DNA of 43,970 nt, taken from IMG/VR virus record IMGVR_UViG_3300042569_002722, positions 1 to 43,970 of that record, one strand, 5' to 3'. The notes under the pieces are model-generated. The model searched no databases. It saw only the letters and a program-made list of their open reading frames with translations, and was not told the origin of the DNA. A program made the position numbers and the translations under genes. Origin of the DNA: a virus. Shown here in pieces: positions 24,104 through 32,020 of this stretch (position 1 is its first letter; each line of letters opens with the position of its first letter).

Positions 24104-25743
24104 CAGGCGGCTCCAGGCTCGGGCGCGCGGCTGGGCTGCGGCGCCGCGGCCGCGCCGGCGCGCGGGCGCAGGGTGATGTTGCGGGCCGTGAGCAGCGCCT
24201 CGTCGGCGGCGCGCTGCGCCACCGTGGCCTTGAAGTCCTGGCCGAAGAGCTCCCAGCTGCCGCGGGTGTGGGTGGTGAGGCCGCCGTCGATGGCGTCCAG
24301 GAAGGCCGTCACTTCGTCGCGCGGGTTCAGGCTGCCCTGGCTGTCGCCGTGCCACGCGCCGCGGCAGTAGGCCCAGCGCATGCGCGGGTCGGTGAAGAAG
24401 CCCGGCGCGCGGATGCGGCCGCGCGAAACGGCCTCGGCCAGCCACGTCTCCATCACCGGCTGGCAGAAGTCGGCGGCGGTCTGGGTGCGCACGTCGAGCA
24501 GGTGCTTCCAGGCGTCCAGCCAAGCGGCCCGGGCCGCGGTGTAGCTGGTGCTGAACTTCTTGATGATCAGCTCGGGGCCCAGGAAGGTGCCGGCGCCGAG
24601 CTGGTCGAGCACGCTCTGCACGAAGGGGCCGAAGGCCGGGTTCGGGCGGCCGGGGTTGTTGAAGGCCGCGCTCTCGCCCTTGGCCAGGCCGATGACGGCG
24701 CCGGGGCCCATCTCCACCTCGGCGCTGGCGGCCTGCTGGCCGGGGCCTGCGCCCGCGCCGCCGGTGTCGCCCAGGCCGAACACCGGCGCCGGGCCAGTGC
24801 CGCTGTCGGAGGTGATGACCATGGTGAGCCAGGCGCTCACCACGGCGGCCTTCACCTCGGCGTCGGTGTAGTCGCCCAGCAGCTTGAACAGGCCCATCAC
24901 CGGCGCGAGGTAGCTCACGCCGCGCGGCTGCTCGGGCCGCAGGCGCTTGAAGTGATGCAGGATGCGGCGGCGGCCGCTGGCGCCCACCGGCTCCACCCAA
25001 TTGCCGGCGTAGACGCCCGCGCCGGCCGTGGCCACGTGGGCGCCCGGGTGCTGGTTGTAGACGTGCACGCCGGTCACGCGGCCGCTCGCGCCGCGGCGGA
25101 TGCCGCCTGACACCTCGGCCGAGTCGCCCTCGCCTTTGGGGTTGCCGATGCGGTCGGCTTCGAGCACCTGCACGCGTAGCCGGTAGGGTTGGGTGCTGGT
25201 GGCCTCGCCGTCGGGCAGCAGGCTGAAGGCGTCGCCGCTCTCCAGGCGCGCGCGGGTCACCAGGTCCTGCAGCTGGTAGAAGTTCTGGTCGCCGTACCAG
25301 TCGCACTCGGTGCTGTCGGCCCAGAGGCTGAACTCGGAGAACACCTCTTCCGACCAGGCGGTGGCCTCTTCGACCGTCCAGCCCAGGGTGGCCAGGTGCG
25401 GCATGGGCACCCACACCAGGCCGGTGCCGATGGCGCGCGCGACGTTGGTGTTGATGGCGCTGGCGGCGAGCGGGTGGTTGCGCACCAGGTCGCGCGCCTG
25501 GCCGCGCTGCGGGCCGATCTGGCGCAGCGTGTCGGCCGCGGCGCTGCGCGGGCGGGCGAACCAGCGGCCGAGGAAGCTGTCGCCGCCGGCGGTGCTGGTG
25601 TAGCCGCTGGCGTCACCCGCGGCGGCGCTGGTGGCCGGCATGGTGGCCTGCATCACCTCGAGCTTGGCGCGCGCAACGGCACGCTGCAGGGCATGCCGCG
25701 GCGCCACCTGCTCCACCAGGCGGTCGACGAGGTTCCAGCGCAT
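24103..25743 (-). CDS. Portal protein, lambda family
   Basis: 546 residues. Conserved portal features are ARDLVRNHPLAASAINTNVA near 80, DWYGDQNFYQLQDLVTRARL near 150, HHFKRLRPEQPRGVSYLAPV near 270 and AYCRGAWHGDSQGSLNPRDE near 460. These match the lambda-B-like portal group that pairs with GpA-type terminases. The portal forms the dodecameric ring through which DNA enters and leaves. It starts one base before the stop of the gpW-like gene. Confidence 0.92.
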   Translation of the reverse strand: MRWNLVDRLVEQVAPRHALQRAVARAKLEVMQATMPATSAAAGDASGYTSTAGGDSFLGRWFARPRSAAADTLRQIGPQRGQARDLVRNHPLAASAINTNVARAIGTGLVWVPMPHLATLGWTVEEATAWSEEVFSEFSLWADSTECDWYGDQNFYQLQDLVTRARLESGDAFSLLPDGEATSTQPYRLRVQVLEADRIGNPKGEGDSAEVSGGIRRGASGRVTGVHVYNQHPGAHVATAGAGVYAGNWVEPVGASGRRRILHHFKRLRPEQPRGVSYLAPVMGLFKLLGDYTDAEVKAAVVSAWLTMVITSDSGTGPAPVFGLGDTGGAGAGPGQQAASAEVEMGPGAVIGLAKGESAAFNNPGRPNPAFGPFVQSVLDQLGAGTFLGPELIIKKFSTSYTAARAAWLDAWKHLLDVRTQTAADFCQPVMETWLAEAVSRGRIRAPGFFTDPRMRWAYCRGAWHGDSQGSLNPRDEVTAFLDAIDGGLTTHTRGSWELFGQDFKATVAQRAADEALLTARNITLRPRAGAAAAPQPSRAPEPGAA

Positions 25744-25973
25744 CAGCGGCAGCCCGGCACGAAGCGGAAGACGCGGCGGGCGCCCGGCTGCGCCGCGGCG
25801 ATCTCGGCGTCGAGCGCCTTGATGGCGGTGCGGATCTCGGCCAGGTCGGCGCGGGTGAGGCGGCGGCGCGCGGTGCCGTCGCTGATTTCGTACTCCTGCG
25901 CGCCTTCGATGATCTTGAGCTCGGCCGCCACGTAGGCGGCGCGGCGCTGCTGGAGCTCGACGAGGTTGGCCAT
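25743..25973 (-). CDS. gpW-like / DUF6148-like head-tail joining protein
   Basis: 76 residues starting MANLVELQQRRAAYVAAELK. It has a central IIEGAQEYEISDGTARRRLT and ends with a helix (ADLAEIRTAIKALDAEIAAA). The helix, hairpin and helix with QEY.I..G.R.LTRADL.EI is the pattern of gpW-like connector proteins, which sit directly before the portal gene as here. Confidence 0.85.
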   Translation of the reverse strand: MANLVELQQRRAAYVAAELKIIEGAQEYEISDGTARRRLTRADLAEIRTAIKALDAEIAAAQPGARRVFRFVPGCR

Positions 25974-25983
25974 GGGCGGGTGC

Positions 25984-26766
25984 TCAGCGGCGCGCAGCTG
26001 CGGCGAGCAGGCGCGTGAAGGTGGAGGGGAACTCGCGTTCGGCCACGCGGCGCGCGATGTCTTCGAAGGGCAAGCGCGGGCGGTAGCTCGGCGCCTTGCG
26101 CACGAAGACGAGGATCGGGAGGATCCCGCCGTCTGGCTGGCGGCGGTAGATGCCGGGGGCCATGGCGCCCTTTGTGACGGCGAGCTCGCCGCCGACGATG
26201 GACACCTGATCCAGCCCGCCCACGAAGTAGGGCGCGTTGCGCGCGTTCTTGCGGCTGCGGGCGCTGCTGCTCTTGCGCTGGGCGGGGTCGAAGGTGGTGC
26301 GGGTGGCGGTGAGGATGCGCTGGATCTCACCCCGCTTGAGGTTGCCCTGGGCGGTGAGCAGATTGGCCGGCACGCTGCGGCCCAGCACCGCGCGCTGGCC
26401 CGGGCCCAGCACGCCGGCGTAGCGCAGGTTGCGCTCGAAGCGCTTCTCTTTGCGGCGGCCGCCGTCCACCTGGGGCAGCAGGTAGTCCTCGGGGAGCGTG
26501 CCGTTGTTCGAGCTGCGGTCTTTGACGGCGACGCGGGCCACCAGGCGCTGCACCGAAGCCGGCTCGATGCGCGTGGCGTTGAGGGTGTACGCCGTGGCAC
26601 CGCCCTCGAAGACCTGCGGCATGGTGCGCACGATCTCGCGCTGGGCGCCCTGAGCGATGAAGGTCAGCGCCTTGGCCGTGACGAGCGGCACCTTGGTGCC
26701 CACGAGCGCGCGAATCTCCACCGCTGCCGTGCGGGCGCTGGCGGGTGACTTGCTGACGCTGTACAT
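25984..26766 (-). CDS. Phage structural hypothetical protein upstream of the connector
   Basis: 260 residues from ATG 26766; a TTG six codons upstream is the alternative. The pattern VPLVTAKALTFIAQGAQREIVRTM followed by a basic middle (RRKEKRFERNLRYAGVLGPG) and the end REFPSTFTRLLAAAARR resembles minor virion proteins encoded near portals. The start lies right behind a strong terminator hairpin (26790-26817), so expression may depend on antitermination. Confidence 0.65.
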   Translation of the reverse strand: MYSVSKSPASARTAAVEIRALVGTKVPLVTAKALTFIAQGAQREIVRTMPQVFEGGATAYTLNATRIEPASVQRLVARVAVKDRSSNNGTLPEDYLLPQVDGGRRKEKRFERNLRYAGVLGPGQRAVLGRSVPANLLTAQGNLKRGEIQRILTATRTTFDPAQRKSSSARSRKNARNAPYFVGGLDQVSIVGGELAVTKGAMAPGIYRRQPDGGILPILVFVRKAPSYRPRLPFEDIARRVAEREFPSTFTRLLAAAARR

Positions 26767-26789
26767 GCGCGGACGGGACCCCAAGAAAA

Positions 26790-26817
26790 AGGCCCCAGGG
26801 CTTGCGCCGAGGGGCCT
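26790..26817 (-). terminator. Intrinsic terminator inside the late operon
   Basis: On the minus strand AGGCCCC pairs with GGGGCCT, with an inner GGC/GCC pair block closing a GCAA tetraloop, and is followed by TTTTCTT. It lies 23 bp upstream of the ATG at 26766. There is no space for a promoter between them. Confidence 0.85.
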
Positions 26818-26998
26818 GAATCAGCATTCCTGCTGAGGAGACAACTGCTAGGCGGTCTTTCACGACCTACCTGAATTGAGGCGAATTTTGGGGCGATGTG
26901 TCTCATGGGAGCGAGCAGTTTTTTGTCTCGCGTGGGGGAGACATCGGGGAGCTTGACGAGAGGCGGCGCGGGGCTGTATTCGCGCAGCGGAGGCGGCG

Positions 26999-27058
26999 GC
27001 CTAACTGTCGCTCGAGCTGACACGGCCTGGGGCCGTGCAGCTCAGCTTGGGGTTCGGC
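26999..27058 (+). mobile_element. attC-like integron recombination site B (60 bp)
   Basis: R'' GCCTAAC (26999-27005), short spacer TGTC, then arm GCT-C-GAGCTG-A-CACGGCC. The loop is TGG, and the return arm is GGCCGTG CAGCTC AGC. Spacer TTGGG and R' GTTCGGC (27052-27058) follow. The arms pair perfectly except for one extra C and one extra A, six pairs apart. These are the two extrahelical bases of classical attC sites, in the same place as in the aadA1 attC. Orientation by these bases is plus. The stop of the ORF at 27060 touches this site. Confidence 0.85.
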
Positions 27059-27059
27059 T

Positions 27060-27482
27060 TCAAGGCGCGGGGTGCGCAGCCCTGAACGCCTCGTGCTCGG
27101 CCATCTCGCGGTTGAACATCGCCTGCGCGCCGCCCTCGGCCTTCGCGGCAGCCACGTCGGGCAAGTGCCCGGGGCCTTCCAGCGTGTTCTCGATCCACGC
27201 GATGCCGGCCTCCGGGCCTTGCAGCTTGGCGTCCACCACGGCCGCGCGCATCGCCATCGTCTGCTGGGCCACGATGTCGCCGAACGTGATCGCGCGGCGC
27301 TCGCTCTTGGCGGCCTCGGCATGCAGGCGGTCAACCTCAGCGCCGATCTGGTCCCACAGGTCGGTGGCGGCCTTGTGGTACGCCGCCGTCTGCTCGGCGG
27401 TCTGCTCGAACAGGCCGCCTCCCATGTCGTCGCACGCCTCCGTGTAGCGCGTCACCAGCGCCATCAACTCTGACTTGGTCAT
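27060..27482 (-). CDS. Hypothetical protein carried between two attC-like sites
   Basis: 140 residues. The N-terminal half is helical (MTKSELMALVTRYTEACDDM, AAYHKAATDLWDQIGAEVDR). The second half has GPEAGIAWIENTLEGPGHLP and ends AMFNREMAEHEAFRAAHPAP, a pattern common in phage hypotheticals. AAGGAAGG lies upstream of the ATG. The ORF fills the space between two attC-like sites, reading against the orientation given by their extrahelical bases. No enzyme motif is recognised. Confidence 0.75.
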   Translation of the reverse strand: MTKSELMALVTRYTEACDDMGGGLFEQTAEQTAAYHKAATDLWDQIGAEVDRLHAEAAKSERRAITFGDIVAQQTMAMRAAVVDAKLQGPEAGIAWIENTLEGPGHLPDVAAAKAEGGAQAMFNREMAEHEAFRAAHPAP

Positions 27483-27537
27483 CGTCTGCCTTCCTTGGGC
27501 GCTCGGCCCGTTGTTGAATTCACGCGCTCCGGCTACA

Positions 27538-27623
27538 GCCGAACCCTGCGCTCGAACGGACCGCCTTCGGCAGTCCTTCACCTTGGCACGCCAGCGGGCG
27601 GCCGTTCAGCTTCGTCGTTAGAA
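27538..27623 (+). mobile_element. attC-like integron recombination site A (86 bp)
   Basis: R'' GCCGAAC (27538-27544), spacer CCTGC, then arm GCT-C-GAACGG-A-CCGCC. A 36-base variable top follows, then arm GGCGG CCGTTC AGC, spacer TTCGTC and R' GTTAGAA (27617-27623). The extra C and A sit at the same positions as in site B and in the aadA1 attC. Spacer lengths of 5 and 6 match the classical layout. The fourth base of R'' departs from consensus. The change is matched at the other end of the unit, where site B's R' reads GTTCGGC, the exact complement. Confidence 0.85.
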
Positions 27624-28595
27624 CGGCACGTCACCGTGCACGCGATCAAGGCACTCGGCCGAGACCAGCTGCGCCAGCGCACTGCTGGCAGGCCAGAGCA
27701 GCTTGTTGAAGTGCAGCGCCTGGCGCGCCAGTGCCGAGTGCTGCCGCGCGAGCGCCGTCGCGCCGCGCTTGTTGGCTTTGCTCTGCAGCCGCATGCTGCG
27801 GAAGCGAGTGCCGCTTGCGTCTTCCAGCGCGGCGGTGACCGCCTCATAGGCGGCTTCGACGCCGAAGGGCTCCGGCTTCTGAGCGGCCGACGGCGCCGGG
27901 CGGAAGGCTCCGGCCACGCGGCGGTACTTCTCGGGCGTGTCGTGGCCATCCCAGACCTGCTCGCGATGCGGCAGGGCTTCGAACAGGTGCGCCTGGCTGT
28001 CGTGGAAGTGCCAGCTCACCTGCCCTGTCGGCAGGCCGATGAAGATGCAGCCATGCCAGTCTTCTGACCAGCCCTCGATGGCCGTCTTGGTGACGGCCAC
28101 CGGCAGGCCCATGGCCACGGCCATGCGCGCGATGAGAGCGACGCACTGGTTGCGCTCGAGGTAGGCAGCGTCTTTCTGCTCACGCAGCTGCTGCATCGGA
28201 TCGACGGCGGGTGCGCCCAGCCGCACGACCTTGAAGCGACGATCGTGCTGCCCAGGCCGCCACATTCCGACGTCATCGCGCGTGCAGAAGATGAACCGCG
28301 GCGCCTTGATGAGCTGGTGACCATGGCCCTTGCGCTTGACCTTAACTCGAGGGTTGGTGATCAGCTGCTTGACGGTGTGCGACTCCAGCTGCTCTGGCGT
28401 GGTCTCTTCGACCACGACCGCGGCCGTGTCGTCGTGCAGCAGTCGGTCAAACACCGAAGGCACGGCCAGGTCGGTGCCGTACATCACGGCGTAGCGCCCG
28501 AAGCCGTGCGCAAGGTCGTGCGCGAGCTTGGTCTTGCCGCTGCCCTGCGGGCCAGTGATCACCACGGCTTGGCCGGGCTTGAGCTTAATGTCCAT
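27618..28595 (-). CDS. P-loop NTPase-containing phage protein
   Basis: 325 residues. The N-terminus has a Walker A (VVITGPQGSGKTKLAHDLA, about 12-30) and a short NTPase region with VVVEETTPEQ. The middle carries GWSEDWHGCIFIGLPTGQVSWHF-like sequence and WDGHDTPEKYRRVAGAF, a segment widespread in phage hypotheticals, so two domains seem joined. The C-terminus ends GDVPF, similar to the tip of SSB proteins. Its TAA stop lies inside the R' box of attC-like site A. It may handle phage DNA, but the role is not known. Confidence 0.75.
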   Translation of the reverse strand: MDIKLKPGQAVVITGPQGSGKTKLAHDLAHGFGRYAVMYGTDLAVPSVFDRLLHDDTAAVVVEETTPEQLESHTVKQLITNPRVKVKRKGHGHQLIKAPRFIFCTRDDVGMWRPGQHDRRFKVVRLGAPAVDPMQQLREQKDAAYLERNQCVALIARMAVAMGLPVAVTKTAIEGWSEDWHGCIFIGLPTGQVSWHFHDSQAHLFEALPHREQVWDGHDTPEKYRRVAGAFRPAPSAAQKPEPFGVEAAYEAVTAALEDASGTRFRSMRLQSKANKRGATALARQHSALARQALHFNKLLWPASSALAQLVSAECLDRVHGDVPF

Positions 28596-28620
28596 GGGTC
28601 GGGTCCTTTCGGTGGGTGGT

Positions 28621-28830
28621 TCAGAACGGCGCTTCCTCTTCCTGCGGCACCTGGCCGTGCAGGTAGCGGCTGGGCATGCGCGTACACAGGCGGCGCGCAA
28701 CGATCTCGGGCGGGGTCGGGAAGGGCCAACCAGGCACGATGACGGCCAGGCGCAGCTGGCCGCCCTGGCTGCCGGCAACCTCGATGGCCTCGCGGCCGTC
28801 GGGGAGCTTCCAGCGGTCGCCTGCGCTCAT
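28621..28830 (-). CDS. Small hypothetical protein
   Basis: 69 residues from ATG 28830. It is a compact beta protein (DRWKLPDGREAIEVAGSQGG, LRLAVIVPGWPFPTPPEIVA) ending in an acidic tail, QEEEAPF. The tail resembles the SSB-type acidic C-terminus and also the end of the neighbouring gene product. It starts 4 bp after the antiterminator-like gene. No family recognised. Confidence 0.7.
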   Translation of the reverse strand: MSAGDRWKLPDGREAIEVAGSQGGQLRLAVIVPGWPFPTPPEIVARRLCTRMPSRYLHGQVPQEEEAPF

Positions 28831-28834
28831 CGGC

Positions 28835-29368
28835 TCAACCCGCTGCAGGCTCGCGCGGCGCCGCATGCGGCAGCCGATCGCGCGCCGCCAGGTTGTCGGC
28901 CAGGATCCGCTCGCTGGCCCTAAAGATCGTGTCGCGGCAGTCGGCCACCAGGCGGTACCAGTGGCTGCGGCTCACGCCGAGCTCGGCCGCGGCGAGCTTG
29001 ATGTTGCGCACGCCGTGCAGGTAGTGCAGCTCGAAGGCCTGGCGGTCCAGCGCCTCGGCCGGCTGCGCCAGGAACGCGAGGTGGAAGGCGGCCAGCTCGG
29101 CGCCCGCGATCGCATCGGGCCCACCGTGCGCGCGGCGGACGCTGCCGCGCGCCTGCAGGCGGCCGAGCAGTGACGGCGGCACCGAGGGCTTGACGTAGAA
29201 GTTGCGCGTGCGCGCCCAGTAGGCCCAGCTGAGCGCGAGCTCGTGCTGGTCGGGGCGCACGGCCTGCAGCTGGCGGTCGGCCTCGGCGGCGTCGTCATCC
29301 GCCGCGGCCTGGCTGTCGGGCGGTGGCGCCGCGGCGGCCAGGCGCAGTGCGTGGTCGGTGTTGGGCAT
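28835..29368 (-). CDS. Antitermination protein Q-like
   Basis: 177 residues. After an acidic linker the pattern LSWAYWARTRNFYVKPSV...LGRLQARG, then AGAELAAFHLAFLAQP, then a terminal HTH (NIKLAAAELGVSRSHWYRLV) resembles phage 82-type Q antiterminators. These load on RNA polymerase near the late promoter so that it ignores terminators. It overlaps the terL stop by ATGA. It lies upstream of three internal terminators in the same operon, which fits this role. A simple HTH regulator is the alternative. Confidence 0.6.
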   Translation of the reverse strand: MPNTDHALRLAAAAPPPDSQAAADDDAAEADRQLQAVRPDQHELALSWAYWARTRNFYVKPSVPPSLLGRLQARGSVRRAHGGPDAIAGAELAAFHLAFLAQPAEALDRQAFELHYLHGVRNIKLAAAELGVSRSHWYRLVADCRDTIFRASERILADNLAARDRLPHAAPREPAAG

Positions 29369-31431
29369 CAGGAGAGTCCTCGTGAAAGCACGCGCCGGCC
29401 CTGGGGTGCGGGCGCGTAGGCGGGCGGGGCTGTTGGCGGTGGCGGTGGCGGCTGTTCCACCGCGGGCACGGTTGCGCCGGGCGTGGCGTCGGGCTGGAAC
29501 ACGCCGGCCGCGGCGGGCGGCGTGGGCTGTTCCAGCGGCGCAGCGTTGATGAACAGGTCGGGCGTGACGTGCGCGGGCACCAGGCGCTCGCGCAGGCGGT
29601 GCCAGTCGGCGGCGCTCCAGCGGTGCAGGCCCAGGTGGTGCGCGAGCGCGAGGTTGTAGACGCTCAGGTCGAGCGGCTCGTTGCGGTCGGCGTGGCTGAA
29701 CTTCTCCCACACGCGCTTGAGGCCGCCGCCGGGCTTGCGCTTGAGCAGCGGGCGCTCGCAGAGCAGGCCCTCGAACCAGCTCTGCTCGAGCGCGGCGCTG
29801 TAGTGCATGGCGCCCCAGCCGCTGGTGAGCTTGAAGCGGTTGAAGAGGTGGTCCTTCGCGACGTCGGTGCCCACCGTCCACAGCAGCACGCCGCCTTCGA
29901 CGCGCTTGCCGTTCCAGTCGATGTCCTGCTTCGTCGGCGTCTGGCCGATGATGGGCCGGTTGGGCCGGCTGCTGCCGTGCATGGCCAGGCAGCCCACGTG
30001 CACGCGGCTGCTGGCGTAGTTGTAGACGTCCTGGGTGTTGCTGCCGCCGGTGTCGATGCCGTAGACGCTGGCCTTCACGAGCACGCCGCTCGCATGCAGC
30101 CACGGCGTGGAGCGGTACTCGTCGAGCTTGCGCCACACGCTGGTGGGCGAGTCAGGGCTTTCGGCCGGGCTGCCCATGAAGACCTGGTAGTCGATCACGG
30201 CGTGCTCGAGGCCTGGGCCCCAGGCCTCGGCCTGGGCTTCGAGGCGGTTGCCCTGGGTGTCAACCGCGATGGTCACGACGAGAGCCCAGTCGGGCAGCTG
30301 GCGGGGCTGCACGCGGGTGCGCTCCATCAGCTCCTGCGCGGACGTCTGCTCGAGCGTGTTCGCCCAGCTGAGGGCCAGGCGCGTGTTGTAGAACACCTGC
30401 ATCGCCTCGGGGCTGCCGCGCTCGAGCAGCTCTCTCGCGCGGGCGTGCTCGCGTGCCAGCTTCAGCCAGGTGATGCTGCCCACGGCGGCGTAGAAGGCGC
30501 TGCAGTGCACGCTGATCGTCTCGCCGTCGCCCTCGCTGCGGGCCTGCCAGTGGGCGGTGCCGCCTTCCTTGGTGCCGCGCAGCATGCGGGCCTTGTGGCG
30601 CTCGTCGATCTCGGCGCCGCACTCGGGGCAGACGAACCAGGCGCGGTGCATGAAGCCGCTGTCGGCGTCGCGCTCGTACCGGAAGTTGCCGACCTCGAGC
30701 TCGTGGTGGTGGCCGCAGTGCGGGCACGGCACCAGGTACACCTCGCGCGTGCCCATGTCGTGCAGCTGGTCGATCTTGCTGCTGCCGGTTTCGCCTGGGC
30801 TGCTGGTGTAGAGGATCTTCGAGTTGTGCTCGAAGGTGGTGGTGCGGGCCTCGGCCAGCATGACGGGGTCGCCTTCGCCGTCCACATCGCGCTCGAGGCG
30901 GTCGATCTCGTCGACGTACACGTAGCGCGCGGGGATCTCGGCCAGGTTGGCCGCGCTGCCGGCGGTGGCGATGTACATGGTGCCGCCCTCGAAGTCTTTC
31001 GCGAAGACGGTGTTGCGGCTGTCGCGGCTGCGCGGGCGGGCGAAGACAGCCTGCAGCTCGGGCACGTCGCGGATCATCTTGCTGATGCGCGCGCTGAGGC
31101 GCTTGGCCAGGCCGTCGGTGGGCTCGAGCACCAGCATGTTGGCCGGCGCCTGCTGTGCGCTTGCGCCCAGCCAGCACAGGGCCACCTGGGTCTTGAACAT
31201 CTGGCTGGCCACCTTGGCCACCACGCGGCGGGCCGGGTGGCGCGGCGACAGCACCTCGAGCAGGCGGCGCGCCATGGGCGTGTGCGCGATGCGGTACTTG
31301 CCGGGCTTGGCGCTTTCCTTCGGCACGACCATGTGGGCCTCGGCCCAGTCGTCGATGCGCAGCTCGGGGTCGGGCTTCGCGCCGCGCAGGGCGGCCTCGG
31401 CCATCAGCGCGTAGCCGTCGGCCAGGTTCAT
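29368..31431 (-). CDS. terL: Terminase large subunit, GpA family
   Basis: 687 residues. The ATPase domain has a Walker A-like VASQMFKTQ (Lys80, Thr81) and Walker B VYVDE (Asp174, Glu175). A zinc-ribbon-like part has CPHC (236-239) and CPEC (268-271). The nuclease domain begins near VTIAVDTQGNRLEAQAEAWG (about 395-415) and ends near HSADWHRLRERLVP. The last 90 residues are Pro-rich. GpA-type terminases usually cut at cos sites. The ATG overlaps the terS stop. Confidence 0.95.
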   Translation of the reverse strand: MNLADGYALMAEAALRGAKPDPELRIDDWAEAHMVVPKESAKPGKYRIAHTPMARRLLEVLSPRHPARRVVAKVASQMFKTQVALCWLGASAQQAPANMLVLEPTDGLAKRLSARISKMIRDVPELQAVFARPRSRDSRNTVFAKDFEGGTMYIATAGSAANLAEIPARYVYVDEIDRLERDVDGEGDPVMLAEARTTTFEHNSKILYTSSPGETGSSKIDQLHDMGTREVYLVPCPHCGHHHELEVGNFRYERDADSGFMHRAWFVCPECGAEIDERHKARMLRGTKEGGTAHWQARSEGDGETISVHCSAFYAAVGSITWLKLAREHARARELLERGSPEAMQVFYNTRLALSWANTLEQTSAQELMERTRVQPRQLPDWALVVTIAVDTQGNRLEAQAEAWGPGLEHAVIDYQVFMGSPAESPDSPTSVWRKLDEYRSTPWLHASGVLVKASVYGIDTGGSNTQDVYNYASSRVHVGCLAMHGSSRPNRPIIGQTPTKQDIDWNGKRVEGGVLLWTVGTDVAKDHLFNRFKLTSGWGAMHYSAALEQSWFEGLLCERPLLKRKPGGGLKRVWEKFSHADRNEPLDLSVYNLALAHHLGLHRWSAADWHRLRERLVPAHVTPDLFINAAPLEQPTPPAAAGVFQPDATPGATVPAVEQPPPPPPTAPPAYAPAPQGRRVLSRGLS

Positions 31432-31919
31432 GGCTTGGCCACCTCGCCCAGGCGGTGGCGGATGCGGGCCTCGAAGTCGGCATAAGCGCCGCGGAGGGCG
31501 TCTTCGAGGTGGTGCTGCACCTCGCGCACCTCGGTCAGGCCCAGCACCTGCGGCGCGGCGCCGCGCATGGCCGCGAAGGTGGCGTCGCGCAGCTCGCGGA
31601 AGGCGTCGAACACGGCGCGCTCGGCCGGCTCCACGGGCATCAGCTGGGCGGCCTTGCGCTTGGCCTCAAGCTCGGCCATGTCGGCCTCGGCGGCTTCGCG
31701 CCTGGCGCGATGGTCGCCGTAGCCTGGGACGGGCGGCGCGACGCCGGTGTCGTCGCCCTTCCCTGCCTTGGCGCCGACGCGGGCGCGCACGTTCTCGGCC
31801 TTCCACTTCTGCGCCGCGGCGATCGAGTCGACGGGCATGCCGCGGCGCTTGTACCGGGTGACCAGGGCCGGATCCACGCCGAGCGCGTCGGCCAGCTGGG
31901 CTTGCGAGGGCGCCGTCAT
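31428..31919 (-). CDS. terS: Terminase small subunit, Nu1-like
   Basis: 163 residues. The N-terminal winged HTH (PSQAQLADALGVDPALVTRY, then RGMPVDSIAAAQKWKAEN) binds DNA near the packaging site. The C-terminal half is a long helix (REAAEADMAELEAKRKAAQL, then EHLEDALRGAYADF-type sequence) for oligomerisation. ATG 31919 is used; a second ATG lies 9 bp upstream. The 420 bp before the gene is full of palindromes, as expected for a packaging region. Confidence 0.85.
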   Translation of the reverse strand: MTAPSQAQLADALGVDPALVTRYKRRGMPVDSIAAAQKWKAENVRARVGAKAGKGDDTGVAPPVPGYGDHRARREAAEADMAELEAKRKAAQLMPVEPAERAVFDAFRELRDATFAAMRGAAPQVLGLTEVREVQHHLEDALRGAYADFEARIRHRLGEVAKP

Positions 31920-31942
31920 AGGCCGCACCTATGGCGCAGGGG

Positions 31943-31964
31943 TGTCAACGCCCGAGCGTTGACA
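31943..31964. promoter_or_regulatory. Perfect 9-bp palindrome upstream of terS
   Basis: TGTCAACGC-CCGA-GCGTTGACA ends about 24 bp before the terS start. It includes TTGACA on both strands, but no matching -10 at 16-18 bp was found. It may be an operator or a terminase-binding (cosB-like) site. Confidence 0.6.
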
Positions 31965-32020
31965 AATCTGCCAGCCAGCGACTGGCGCGCGCACGGGGGC
32001 CGAATCACCCGCGTGGCGGC

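Noticed and set aside
26894-26946. Inverted repeat GATGT.TCTC / GAGACATC with a 33-base loop left of attC-like site B
   Set aside because: One bulge and a long loop, no R boxes and no T run; too weak to call as a third attC or a terminator.
26664-27023. 119-codon minus-strand frame over the terminator and attC-like site B
   Set aside because: It reads through both a strong terminator hairpin and a complete attC-like structure, and no ribosome site or domain is visible.
29569-31485. 638-codon plus-strand frame opposite terL
   Set aside because: Low-complexity Ala/Val/His/Gly composition typical of antisense frames; terL on the other strand is certain.
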